DNA from: Thermonema rossianum DSM 10300
Lineage (GTDB): Bacteria > Bacteroidota > Bacteroidia > Cytophagales > Thermonemataceae
Direction: 5' to 3'
Assembly: GCF_000426825.1 (NCBI RefSeq)
Contig: NZ_AUGC01000009.1
Location: forward strand, 62,001-126,000
DNA: 64,000 bases
A model generated the notes under the pieces. It searched no databases, was not told where the DNA came from, and saw only the letters and a list, made by a program, of their open reading frames with translations. Within the stretch, counting starts at the first letter, position 1; every line of letters begins with the position of its first letter. This document shows, piece after piece, positions 9,664 through 17,878 of the stretch. The position numbers and the translations under genes are program-made.

Positions 9664-11658
9664 TTAACCGGCAGAAGGTATGTTGATGCCATAGTTGACC
9701 AAGACAAGCGTAAAACACACTTTGGTGCCTCGTTCCGGGGTGCTTTCCACCGAAAAAGTGCCGCCGCTCTTGGTGATAAAGTCATGACACATCAGCAGGT
9801 TGAGCACTGCTGTGTTGAATTTGCTTTTCTCTTGATAGCTGATTTTTTGCACTCCTTCTTGATAAGCCTTTATTTCGGCTTCACTAAAGCCAATGCCGTT
9901 GTCTTCTACACACACCTTCAAGCTGCTGTCTTCCGGGCATTCGATGCTTATGTGCACGCTGCCCTGCGGGGCAGTCATACGGATGGCATTGGACAAAAGA
10001 TTGCGAATCACAAAAGACAAGGCATCTTTTTCTATCTTGGCGGCTACTATTTTATTGCAAGCATTCCGGAAATTAACACTTAGCTGCTTGGCTTCAATAA
10101 ACGGGCGCGATTGGTCCACGCTCTCACGTATATGACGCACCACATCGAAACAAACGGAACTGTCGAGCGCAGCCGTTGACTGCTGCTGCATCCATTGCAG
10201 AATGTCTTGCAAATGCAGAAGGGCTTTTTCAAGCTCACCCAGCATACGCTGCCCAAGGTCTTTCTTTTCTTCGGCACTCAACACATTTTCGTGTGAAGTG
10301 AGTAGAATCAAAAAACCTTTCAGTGTGCTGAGTGGCGCCCGTATTTCCTGCGAAATAACCGCATACATTTTTTCTTTTACACGCAGCTCATGTTCAATCA
10401 ATTTTCGTTGCAAAGCATTTTCTTCTGCCTTTTGTGATACTTCCAACGATATTTGATGCAGTTTTTTGTTCCGGTCTTCAAGGGCTTTGTTTGATGCTTC
10501 CAACTGCCGGTTGATGTCTGCCAGTGTCATGTTGGCCTCTTCCAACTCTTCCTGCTTGGCTTCCAAATTATTGAGTGCATCCTGCAATGAAAAAAGCAAG
10601 CGGTTGAAGCTCTCCGTCAATTCGCCCAATTCGTCTTCCGTGAATTTCTGCACGGCATAAAACGAACGGATGCGTTCATATTGCCCCTGTGCAATGTAAG
10701 AAGTGTAGCGTCGCATGACTTTCGTCAGGTGCTGCAGCGGAATGGTCATCAGGTAAGACAAGAAATAACCAAAGGTAAGACTCAGAATAAGCATAATCAG
10801 AAACGAAACAATCATGATATTCTGAAACTGCCCTTGTAAAAGACTGTCCTGCTTGGCTACTTCTTCCAAGGCTCTTTCAAGGGCATTGGTAGCGCGGTCG
10901 GCACTGCGGCGCAGCTCAAAACGCAGGCCTTCGCCTTCCTGCTCCTCGCCTATCTGACGATAATAGACAAAATACCAGCGCAGATGGCTCTCGTATTCTG
11001 TCAACAGCTGTTCAAACTCCCGGAAAGTTGAAGCGGGCATAAGGCGGCGCGCCCGCTGCCGTAAGCGTGCAATTGCTTTTTTCAAGTTTTCCCGGTTCGA
11101 AGGGTCAAGGCTCTTGATTGACTTTTGTTCCCACAGGCGTACCTCCATCCATTCAGCCCGTGGCAAGTAGGGAATATGATCTATGGCTTTTGCCAAACGC
11201 ATGACCTCGCCATATTCACCATAATTTCCATAGCCCATCCGCTGCACAATCACCACTGTCTGATTCAGCTTGTCATGATAAATGCTCAGTTGCTCCCTTG
11301 CGTCTTTCAGGTGCATGCGTATGTCGCTGTTCTGCACCACAGGCATCTGCATGAGGGTGTCTAAGTTCTTTTGAATATGGGCATACAACTGCTTGTGCCT
11401 ATCTATCAGTTCGCTGCGCCCATAGCGGTAGAAGTAAGGCTTCTTCAGGTCTGTCAGGAAAAAACTTTGCTCTATTTTCACCAGCTGCAGGGTCTGTATC
11501 ATCACGCCGGTCATTTGCTGCGACAGCCGGCTGATGCTGCGGCGTTTGTTGTAAAACGAAAGACTAATAGCCATCAAGCCGCCCAAGAGGGCAATAAAGA
11601 AGGCATAGCTTGCAAAGAGTTTGTACCGTACAGACCAACGCTTGATTACAGACCACAT
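9664..11658 (-). CDS. Degenerate membrane-bound sensor histidine kinase (HAMP, no phospho-acceptor His)
   Basis: 664 residues with sensor-kinase architecture: membrane helix near 13-35, a mainly helical periplasmic domain about 36-280, second helix about 281-305, HAMP-like region 306-370, long coiled coil 360-430, HisKA-like helix pair 430-500 and HATPase_c 540-650. The H box reads ISQEIRAPL: residue 437, where the phospho-acceptor His should be, is Gln (CAG, positions 10348-10350). The N box (RNLLSNAIR, 552-560) and G1 box (DNGIGF, 586-591) are intact, but the usual GxGLGL of the G2 box is replaced by FNTAVLNLL at 614-622. The protein should fold like a kinase and may bind ATP, but autophosphorylation by the standard route is not expected. 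No response-regulator gene is adjacent. Confidence 0.85.
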   Translation of the reverse strand: MWSVIKRWSVRYKLFASYAFFIALLGGLMAISLSFYNKRRSISRLSQQMTGVMIQTLQLVKIEQSFFLTDLKKPYFYRYGRSELIDRHKQLYAHIQKNLDTLMQMPVVQNSDIRMHLKDAREQLSIYHDKLNQTVVIVQRMGYGNYGEYGEVMRLAKAIDHIPYLPRAEWMEVRLWEQKSIKSLDPSNRENLKKAIARLRQRARRLMPASTFREFEQLLTEYESHLRWYFVYYRQIGEEQEGEGLRFELRRSADRATNALERALEEVAKQDSLLQGQFQNIMIVSFLIMLILSLTFGYFLSYLMTIPLQHLTKVMRRYTSYIAQGQYERIRSFYAVQKFTEDELGELTESFNRLLFSLQDALNNLEAKQEELEEANMTLADINRQLEASNKALEDRNKKLHQISLEVSQKAEENALQRKLIEHELRVKEKMYAVISQEIRAPLSTLKGFLILLTSHENVLSAEEKKDLGQRMLGELEKALLHLQDILQWMQQQSTAALDSSVCFDVVRHIRESVDQSRPFIEAKQLSVNFRNACNKIVAAKIEKDALSFVIRNLLSNAIRMTAPQGSVHISIECPEDSSLKVCVEDNGIGFSEAEIKAYQEGVQKISYQEKSKFNTAVLNLLMCHDFITKSGGTFSVESTPERGTKVCFTLVLVNYGINIPSAG

Positions 11659-11668
11659 GCTTGTAAAG

Positions 11669-11676
11669 CAAAAATA
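11669..11676 (-). promoter_or_regulatory. Candidate -7 element for the kinase-like gene
   Basis: TATTTTTG on the minus strand fits the Bacteroidota -7 consensus TAnnTTTG, 11 bases before the ATG at 11658. No good -33 TTTG is seen at the expected distance, so this is weak. Confidence 0.35.
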
Positions 11677-11740
11677 ATTTCATGGGTAAGATAAAAATTT
11701 ATGGTTTGTGAAAAAAACTGTGAGAGAGTCAAAAAAAAAG

Positions 11741-11748
11741 TATATTTG
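11741..11748 (+). promoter_or_regulatory. Candidate -7 element for the TonB receptor gene
   Basis: TATATTTG matches TAnnTTTG, 27 bases before the chosen ATG at 11776. It overlaps the left arm of the palindrome at 11745-11763, so a repressor bound there would block RNA polymerase. The -33 region is poor. Confidence 0.5.
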
Positions 11749-11763
11749 CAACATTGTTGCAAA
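11745..11763 (+). promoter_or_regulatory. Perfect 9+1+9 palindrome, candidate Fur/Zur-family operator
   Basis: TTTGCAACATTGTTGCAAA is an exact inverted repeat with a single central base, in the format of Fur/Zur-family operators. It sits on the -7 element and just before the start of a TonB-dependent receptor followed by a lipoprotein. Position and symmetry support a repressor site. That the repressor is Zur (zinc) rather than another Fur-family protein is inference from the gene pair; no regulator gene is in the window. Confidence 0.6.
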
Positions 11764-11775
11764 AACAAAATCGAA

Positions 11776-14151
11776 ATGCCTCACTACAAAACATTTCTGT
11801 GGGTTTGCTTAGGGCTGTTGCTACAGGCTTGGGATGGCAAGGCACAAGACTGTGCACTTCGCTTGGACGGACGCATAGTTGATACGGACGGCAAGCCACT
11901 GCCTGCCGCTACGGTTTACATAGTGAATAGCAAGCAGGGCACCGTCTCCTCTTCCGATGGTTACTATAGGTTGGAAGGTTTGTGCCCGGGACGCTACGTC
12001 ATTGAAATCTCCTTCACAGGATATAGCACCCTCTACGACACTTTGCAGCTGCATAGCTCGATGCACCGGAACTACCGCCTGTCGGAAGCCCTCCTGAATG
12101 CAGGCGAGGTGGTCATTGAAAGCAAGCCTTTCCTTTATGAGAGTGTTATTGTTGAAGCACTCGATGACGAAGCACAGTGGCGGCGGGCAAACAAGCCGCT
12201 CAGCCGCATGCTTGAAGAGGTAGAAGGCATAAGCAGCTTGCGCACCGGCGCCGAGATAGCACAACCCATGTTGCATGGATTTTGGGGTAACCGGCTGGCG
12301 TTGAACGTAGAAGGCAGCCCACTGGGCAGCCAGCGCTGGGGTGCCGAGCATGCCCCTGAAGTGGACCCGCTGGCTTATGACCAAATAGAGGTTATCAAAG
12401 GGGCGCAAGCCGTGCTGCTGGGAAGCGATGCCATAGGGGGCGCTGTGGTTCTTAAGCAGCAAGCCCTAAGCGACGTGGACAGCCTGCGGAGCCGGTGGGT
12501 ATTGAACGCACACAGCAATGGGCGGGGCTTTTTGTTGCATCAAAAAACCAGCGGACGCCTCTCCAAACAATTGGCTTTCAGACTACACAGCACAGCAGCG
12601 CGCAGTGGCGACCGTCAGGCAGCCCACTATATGCTTTCCAACACCGGCCATCGTCGCCTAAGTGCCGGTATGGGCTTGGGCTACCGCTTCCACCGGTGGG
12701 ATGCCGACCTGCAATATGACTACTTCGGCGCAGAGAACGGTATCCTGCGGGCAGCTCATACGGGTAATCTCGATGACCTTGCCCGCGCCATGGAACGCCA
12801 AGAACCATGGTACATTGCCCCTTTCAGTTATGAAATTGAGCACCCCAAACAAGAGGTCGCGCATCATAGTTGGCGCCTGCAATCGCACCGCCATGGCCCG
12901 AAGGCCGATTGGCGTTTTGTGTATAGCTTGCAGATAAATACCCGCAAGGAGTATGACGTGCGGCGGGGCGGCCGCAGCGAGCTGCCTGCTGTATGGATGC
13001 GCCTCCTGCAACAGCACCTGCGTGTGCAAAGCGATTTTCATTTTTTGAAACAGATAGAGAGCAGTTTGGCGGCAGAATGGCTTTGGCAGGACAATCTGAA
13101 TCGCACCGAAGAAACCAATACCCGTCCTATACTGCCGGATTATCGCCGTCAACAGGTGAGTCTTGCCTGGGCAAACACCATTCCTCTTGCCCACATGGAA
13201 TGGAACTGGGGCGTTCGCTTTGACTATAACAGTGCGCAGGTGTGGATTTTCGACTACCAAAACCGGCTATTCACCCCTGATTTTAAGAAGCTGAATGTTC
13301 AGTTCAATGCAGGTTTTCACACGCACCTGTCAGATGCATGGTCATGGACTTCTTCCTGGGCATGGAACCGCCGTCTGCCGGCCATCAATGAGCTTTACAG
13401 CCAAGGGCTGCACCACGGCAGTGGGTGGATAGAAGAAGGACTGCTGGTAGATACCAACGGATATTATGCGCCCGGGACCGAACTACGATTTGAGGAAACT
13501 TACCGCTGGGTAAACCAGTGGGTATTTCACAAGGGGGCACACCGGCTAAGCCTCACGCCTCACCTGAGTTATATTCAAAATTATGTAAATCTGGAAGCTG
13601 CCGACTTGCGTCTTACCATCCGGGGCGCCTTTCCTGTGTTTCGCTATCATCAAACCGACGTGCTGTGGGCGGGCAGCGATTGGTTGTGGGAATGGCAGAT
13701 AGCTCCCTTTCTGAAAACCACACATAAAGGCAGTGTACTGTGGGCTCACGATATAACAAGGAATGCCGGTTTGAACCGGGTACCGCCTCCGGCATATCGC
13801 GGGGCTTTCGTTTGGCAAAAAGAAAGATGGGGAAAATTCTCGGGCATACAAGTAGAACTGGCTGCCGAATATGCGGGTATTGCCTGGTCATTGCCGGCGG
13901 TGGTCGCTCCTGCCGAGGTAGGCAGCCGCCCGGAACAGCAAGCACAAGCCTGGGATTTCATGCCGCCCCCCAATGATTACTGGTTGTTTCATTGGCGTAT
14001 AGAAGGCAGCTATACGTCGCACTGGCGTTTTGCCTTGGAAGTAGAGAACCTGTTCAACCGGGCTTACCGCTCTTATTTGAACCGTTGGCGGTACTTTGCC
14101 GATGACTTGGGACGCAATGTTTCCGTTTCTGTTCAATATATGTTTCACTAA
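11776..14151 (+). CDS. TonB-dependent receptor, ZnuD-like, with CarboxypepD_reg-like N-domain
   Basis: Outer-membrane active transporter energised by TonB. 791 residues from ATG at 11776; the longer frame to 11701 would include the promoter and operator, and ATG 11776 gives a clean signal peptide (MPHYKTFLWVCLGLLLQAW). Residues ~25-110 are a CarboxypepD_reg-like beta-sandwich (GRIVDTDGKPLPAATVYI). The plug follows (LHGFWGNRLALNVEGSPLGSQRWGAEHAPEVDP and IEVIKGAQAVLLGSDAIGG). The barrel ends in VSVQYMFH with a terminal aromatic region. The barrel segment HPKQEVAHHSWRLQSHRH is His-rich and resembles that of ZnuD-type zinc receptors. It is followed after 14 bases by a lipoprotein gene. Zinc as substrate is inferred, not shown. 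Confidence 0.9.
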   Translation: MPHYKTFLWVCLGLLLQAWDGKAQDCALRLDGRIVDTDGKPLPAATVYIVNSKQGTVSSSDGYYRLEGLCPGRYVIEISFTGYSTLYDTLQLHSSMHRNYRLSEALLNAGEVVIESKPFLYESVIVEALDDEAQWRRANKPLSRMLEEVEGISSLRTGAEIAQPMLHGFWGNRLALNVEGSPLGSQRWGAEHAPEVDPLAYDQIEVIKGAQAVLLGSDAIGGAVVLKQQALSDVDSLRSRWVLNAHSNGRGFLLHQKTSGRLSKQLAFRLHSTAARSGDRQAAHYMLSNTGHRRLSAGMGLGYRFHRWDADLQYDYFGAENGILRAAHTGNLDDLARAMERQEPWYIAPFSYEIEHPKQEVAHHSWRLQSHRHGPKADWRFVYSLQINTRKEYDVRRGGRSELPAVWMRLLQQHLRVQSDFHFLKQIESSLAAEWLWQDNLNRTEETNTRPILPDYRRQQVSLAWANTIPLAHMEWNWGVRFDYNSAQVWIFDYQNRLFTPDFKKLNVQFNAGFHTHLSDAWSWTSSWAWNRRLPAINELYSQGLHHGSGWIEEGLLVDTNGYYAPGTELRFEETYRWVNQWVFHKGAHRLSLTPHLSYIQNYVNLEAADLRLTIRGAFPVFRYHQTDVLWAGSDWLWEWQIAPFLKTTHKGSVLWAHDITRNAGLNRVPPPAYRGAFVWQKERWGKFSGIQVELAAEYAGIAWSLPAVVAPAEVGSRPEQQAQAWDFMPPPNDYWLFHWRIEGSYTSHWRFALEVENLFNRAYRSYLNRWRYFADDLGRNVSVSVQYMFH

Positions 14152-14165
14152 AACTCAAAAAAAGT

Positions 14166-14741
14166 ATGAGAAAGCAAATTTTCTTTTTCGCAGTCCTGCT
14201 GGCAGGCGTATTTATGAGCGCTTGCAAAAAAGACGACCCCAAGCCGGTCAATGAGTCGGAGCTCATTACTACTGTGGAGGTTACCTTCACCAATCAAAAC
14301 GATGCCTCGGATATGGTTACGCTTCGCTGGTACGATGAAGATGGCGACGGACCGGCCGCGCCGGTTATCACCAATGGTAATTTGAAAGCCGGTGCTACCT
14401 ATCAAGCACAGGTCAAATTGCTGGACGAGAGCAAGTCACCTGCCGAAGACATCACCGAAGAGGTGCAGGAAGAAGCAGAAGTTCATCAGTTGTATTACGG
14501 CTTTGGCAGCGGGTTATTTGCTTCGTTTGAGTACATGGACCAAGATGCCAACGGTAAACCGTTGGGTTTGCAGTTCCGGGTAACTACGGGGGCGTCGCCG
14601 GTTGCTGCCCAAAACTTCACGGTAGTGCTCATCCATGAAGGTGACAAGTCGAAAAACAATTCTTCTACCCCATGGACCTATGATGCGCTCATAGGGGGCG
14701 AAACGGACGTACAGGCTACATTTAGCGTAGGAATTCAGTAA
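14166..14741 (+). CDS. Small lipoprotein paired with the TonB receptor
   Basis: 191-residue lipoprotein: signal sequence with lipobox FMSAC, lipidated Cys at residue 20, followed by an acidic-charged start (KKDDPK). Beta-rich mature domain. The middle carries an acidic/His motif (ITEEVQEEAEVHQLYYGF) and GDGPAAPVITNGNL, features I associate with a Bacteroidota lipoprotein family commonly next to TonB receptors of the metal-uptake type. 14 bases after the receptor stop, so co-transcribed and under the same operator. A role as a surface or periplasmic metal-binding accessory is inference; it is not a classical ABC substrate-binding protein by size. Confidence 0.8.
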   Translation: MRKQIFFFAVLLAGVFMSACKKDDPKPVNESELITTVEVTFTNQNDASDMVTLRWYDEDGDGPAAPVITNGNLKAGATYQAQVKLLDESKSPAEDITEEVQEEAEVHQLYYGFGSGLFASFEYMDQDANGKPLGLQFRVTTGASPVAAQNFTVVLIHEGDKSKNNSSTPWTYDALIGGETDVQATFSVGIQ

Positions 14742-14777
14742 GAGTACTACTGTCTGTATCATTCTGAGAGACCAAAG

Positions 14778-14796
14778 GCAACCCTGATAGGGTTGC
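14778..14796 (+). terminator. Rho-independent terminator after the receptor-lipoprotein pair
   Basis: Perfect stem GCAACCC / GGGTTGC with a 5-base loop (TGATA), followed by TTAGTTGTTTT, 36 bases after the lipoprotein stop. Confidence 0.7.
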
Positions 14797-14823
14797 TTAG
14801 TTGTTTTCAATGTATTACCTTTG
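14793..14823 (+). promoter_or_regulatory. Candidate promoter for the polysaccharide plus arm
   Basis: TTG at 14793-14795, 20 bases, then TACCTTTG at 14816-14823, matching the Bacteroidota TTTG-N19/20-TAnnTTTG layout apart from the first base of the -33. If used, it would give a leader of about 450 bases before the flippase ATG at 15283. It partly overlaps the terminator stem. Confidence 0.45.
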
Positions 14824-15282
14824 CATTCTAAATAAGAAATGAGCATCATTAATCATTCTATTCTTAGAACCTCGTATCAAGAAGATGCAGCTGCAAGAAA
14901 TGATTAATCAGTCTAAATTGCGCAGCTGGTTTAAAAGCTGTTACTAAAAAGCTAAACCACACGCTTCCCAAAATTAAGTGTTATCGTAGTTAAAATATAA
15001 GAGACGCCTAACAAACAGCTTGAGGTAGTTTTAAAAGAAAAGAACAAACTCTCATTTGACACCACAAAGCATAAATACGCAAAAGGGCACATTCTTTAAA
15101 CACAAGTCGAAGGCATAAAAATTGATGAGACAACGACATACTGTAAAACCAAATGAACTTATAACCTAAAAGAAAAGTATTTGTATTGGAAACCGATTTA
15201 GAGTAAAAACACATCTGTAATCAATTATTTACGACCAAAGTCATAATAGCTACATGCCCCCTTTTTCAAAAAACACACGCAT

Positions 15283-16602
15283 ATGATTGAGTTGATTTCG
15301 AATTGTGTAAAGAGTAAAATCCAGTCAGAGTCTAATAAAAGACTGTTATCTAACTTTTTTTCATTGTCTATTTTACAAGTATCAAACTACCTCTTGCCTT
15401 TGATTAGCTTTCCATATCTTATAAGGGTTTTGGGGGTTGAAAAATATGGACTGTTAGCTTTTGCCAATGCATTTATTGCATATTTTACTGTATTAGTAGA
15501 TTATGGATTTAACCTATCAGCTACGCGCGAGATTTCTATTTACAGAGAACACGAGCAAAAAGTTTCTGAAATATTCAGTTCTGTAATGTTGATTAAACTC
15601 GGCTTGCTTGTGCTCTCTTTTTTTATCCTATCTTTTATTGTTTTTTTCTTTAATAAATTCAAGCAAAATTGGCTGATTTACTATTTGACTTTTGGTGTAG
15701 TGATAGGGCAAGGTCTTTTTCCAATTTGGTTTTTTCAAGGCATGGAAAAAATGAAGTACGTAACATTTTTAAATCTTTTAGCAAAACTCATCTTCACAGT
15801 TTTAATTTTTATTTTTGTTAAAAAACAATCAGATTATTACCTTGTACCAATATTCAATTCTTTGGGATTTATTGCAGCAGGAATCTGTTCAATATCGATA
15901 GTTTTCTCAAGTTTTAACGTAAAATTCTTAACTCCTGGCAGAAGAGAAATTCTTTACCAGCTCAACAAGGGGTGGCATATTTTCACTTCAATGCTTTCGA
16001 TAAGTCTGTATACTACGTCACGTATATTCGCAGTGGGGTTATTTACAAACAACACCATCACTGGATATTATGCAGTAGCAGAAAAAATCATGAGTATCTT
16101 TCAATTTTTTCCTATAATTTCTCTCTTGCAGTCAACCTATCCAAGACTAGCTAATCTTTACAACCAAAACCCTAAAAAAGCTTTTTATTTAACGAATAGG
16201 TTGCAACTTATAACAACTCTTTTTTACCTTGTGCTCTGCATAATGGTTTTTGCTTTTGCCGATTGGGTAATTTTATTGATTAGTAACAAGATACATAAAG
16301 AGGTTGTCATTACTCTTAGGATTTTAACGGTTGCTGTGTTTTTTATAAATGCTAACGCTTTTAAGGCTCAATTTTTGCTGGTGTCAGGAAATGATAATAT
16401 ACATGCCAAAATTCACTTTGTTTTAGGGAGCTTAGGGCTTGTTTTAATTTCTCTGATGACTTACCTTTGGAGCTACAAAGGTGCTGCATTAGGAGTAGTA
16501 TTTGTTGAGATTGCTGTATTTATATACACTTATGTAGTAATTAATCGCTTAAAGAAAGAAAAAATATTTATTTCCAGTTTCGATAAAAGAGTCAATTTGT
16601 AG
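15283..16602 (+). CDS. Oligosaccharide flippase (Wzx-like, MATE/MOP superfamily)
   Basis: Multi-pass inner-membrane flippase that would move lipid-linked repeat units to the periplasmic face. 439 residues with about 12-14 hydrophobic segments. The start LLSNFFSLSILQVSNYLLPLISFPYLIRVLGVEKYGLLAFANAF is the classic N-terminus of polysaccharide-synthesis flippases. First gene of the plus arm (flippase, putative GT, GT2, glf, GT2). The DNA is clearly more AT-rich than the housekeeping genes around the locus, suggesting acquisition by transfer, as is common for these loci. ATG at 15283 fits the alignment within about 25 residues; an internal start is possible. Confidence 0.9.
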   Translation: MIELISNCVKSKIQSESNKRLLSNFFSLSILQVSNYLLPLISFPYLIRVLGVEKYGLLAFANAFIAYFTVLVDYGFNLSATREISIYREHEQKVSEIFSSVMLIKLGLLVLSFFILSFIVFFFNKFKQNWLIYYLTFGVVIGQGLFPIWFFQGMEKMKYVTFLNLLAKLIFTVLIFIFVKKQSDYYLVPIFNSLGFIAAGICSISIVFSSFNVKFLTPGRREILYQLNKGWHIFTSMLSISLYTTSRIFAVGLFTNNTITGYYAVAEKIMSIFQFFPIISLLQSTYPRLANLYNQNPKKAFYLTNRLQLITTLFYLVLCIMVFAFADWVILLISNKIHKEVVITLRILTVAVFFINANAFKAQFLLVSGNDNIHAKIHFVLGSLGLVLISLMTYLWSYKGAALGVVFVEIAVFIYTYVVINRLKKEKIFISSFDKRVNL

Positions 16603-16621
16603 AACCACAAAAGATTTTGCT

Positions 16622-17659
16622 ATGTACAAGGGATATAAAGTAGTTTGTCTAACACCTGCCGGGAGAAGAAGATACATGAAGCTCCTTGCACCTTACATTT
16701 TAAAAGCAATTCAAGAAAAATATGTAGATGAGTGGCAAATATTGGTTAATACAACCAATCCTGATGATATCCTTTTTTTTGAAAGACTAAGGGAAAACTT
16801 TAATAATATAAAATTGATTCCACAACCTGATGGAATCATAGATGGTAATAGAAGCATCAATGCATTTTTCCGATACTTTACAGACGAGAAAACAATATAT
16901 ATACGACTTGATGACGATGTGGTATGGATAGAAGATAACTTTTTCAAAAAGTTTTTAGATTTCAGAATAGAAAATCCCCAATATTTTTTAGTATTTCCTC
17001 TAATCATAAACAATGCAGTATGTACTCATATACTTCAACAAGAAAATAAAATCTTAAAAGATGGTCCCTACATACGTGCACTTGCTTCTGACAAAAACGG
17101 ATGGGAAAATCCATTATTAGCTGAAAAAATCCACCGTTGGTTTATTAAAAGTGTTTTAAATGGCACTTACAAAAATCTGTATTTTGATTATGTCCCGGTC
17201 TCGTTAAATAGAGTTTCTATCAATTGCATTGGCTTTTTAGGGGAGCATTTTAAATTATTCAATGGTAATGTCGTTGGAGACGAAGAAGAGGATCTAACTG
17301 TCCACAAACCAAGACAACTAAAATTAGTGAATTGTATATTTGGCGGTGCTCTTATCTCACATTTTGCATTTTACACCCAAAGAAGCCATTTAGATAAAAC
17401 CAATATTTTAAATGAATATGAAAAGCTACTATTAGAAAGCAAAAATAGCTTTATCAAGGAAACCTACCTTATCATTAATAAACTGCTGAATATCGAGCAT
17501 TCGTCACAAGCAAACCTTAATAAATACATAAATCCCCAAAAGCAATTTATACATAATAATATTGCATATGTAAAAAAGAAAGTAGGGGATATCAAAGTTC
17601 CTTGGATAGTATTGAAAAGTCTCAGAGAGATTAAAAATCTATATTGGAATAAGATGTAA
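16622..17659 (+). CDS. Putative glycosyltransferase of unassigned family
   Basis: 345 residues. The N-terminal half has features of a GT-A fold: an early strand (KVVCLTPAGRRRYMKLLAPYIL), then YIRLDDDVVWIEDNFF near residue 98, where DDD fits a metal- and sugar-nucleotide-binding DxD motif. The C-terminal ~100 residues are Lys/Asn-rich and helical. It lies 19 bases after the flippase gene and is equally AT-rich, so it was probably acquired together with it. I do not recognise the precise family. A sugar or glycan-modifying transferase is the best guess; donor and acceptor are unknown. Confidence 0.7.
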   Translation: MYKGYKVVCLTPAGRRRYMKLLAPYILKAIQEKYVDEWQILVNTTNPDDILFFERLRENFNNIKLIPQPDGIIDGNRSINAFFRYFTDEKTIYIRLDDDVVWIEDNFFKKFLDFRIENPQYFLVFPLIINNAVCTHILQQENKILKDGPYIRALASDKNGWENPLLAEKIHRWFIKSVLNGTYKNLYFDYVPVSLNRVSINCIGFLGEHFKLFNGNVVGDEEEDLTVHKPRQLKLVNCIFGGALISHFAFYTQRSHLDKTNILNEYEKLLLESKNSFIKETYLIINKLLNIEHSSQANLNKYINPQKQFIHNNIAYVKKKVGDIKVPWIVLKSLREIKNLYWNKM

Positions 17660-17878
17660 TGTATGGAAAAGAAAGTTTGCAATGTAGTATTTTATGGCAG
17701 GCATGTTAGTTAATTTATTTTTATTTAGAATACATGAGCATACTGTAGACATGTATCGAAGTAATTTACACTACTTTGGTAAGGCTTTTGCTTTATGTTC
17801 TGACATAAGGCTATGCCTTATACTGTCTATCTTTTAAAAAGATATAACTTGGACACATTTGCTACAACGCAAAAAAAC

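Larger units (their letters stand above)
14742..15282. other. 541-base AT-rich intergenic region before the polysaccharide locus
   Basis: Holds the terminator at 14778-14796 and a promoter-like pair at 14793-14823. No convincing gene: the longest open stretch (minus strand 15008-15214, 68 codons) has no recognisable protein features, and short plus-strand frames of about 20 codons have none either. A near 14848-14910 inverted repeat (TTAATCATT and AATGATTAA, about 45 bases apart) could form a hairpin in a long leader transcript. Confidence 0.5.

Noticed and set aside
15008-15214. 68-codon minus-strand open frame in the AT-rich region
   Set aside because: No start signal, no domain, low-complexity composition; treated as non-coding.
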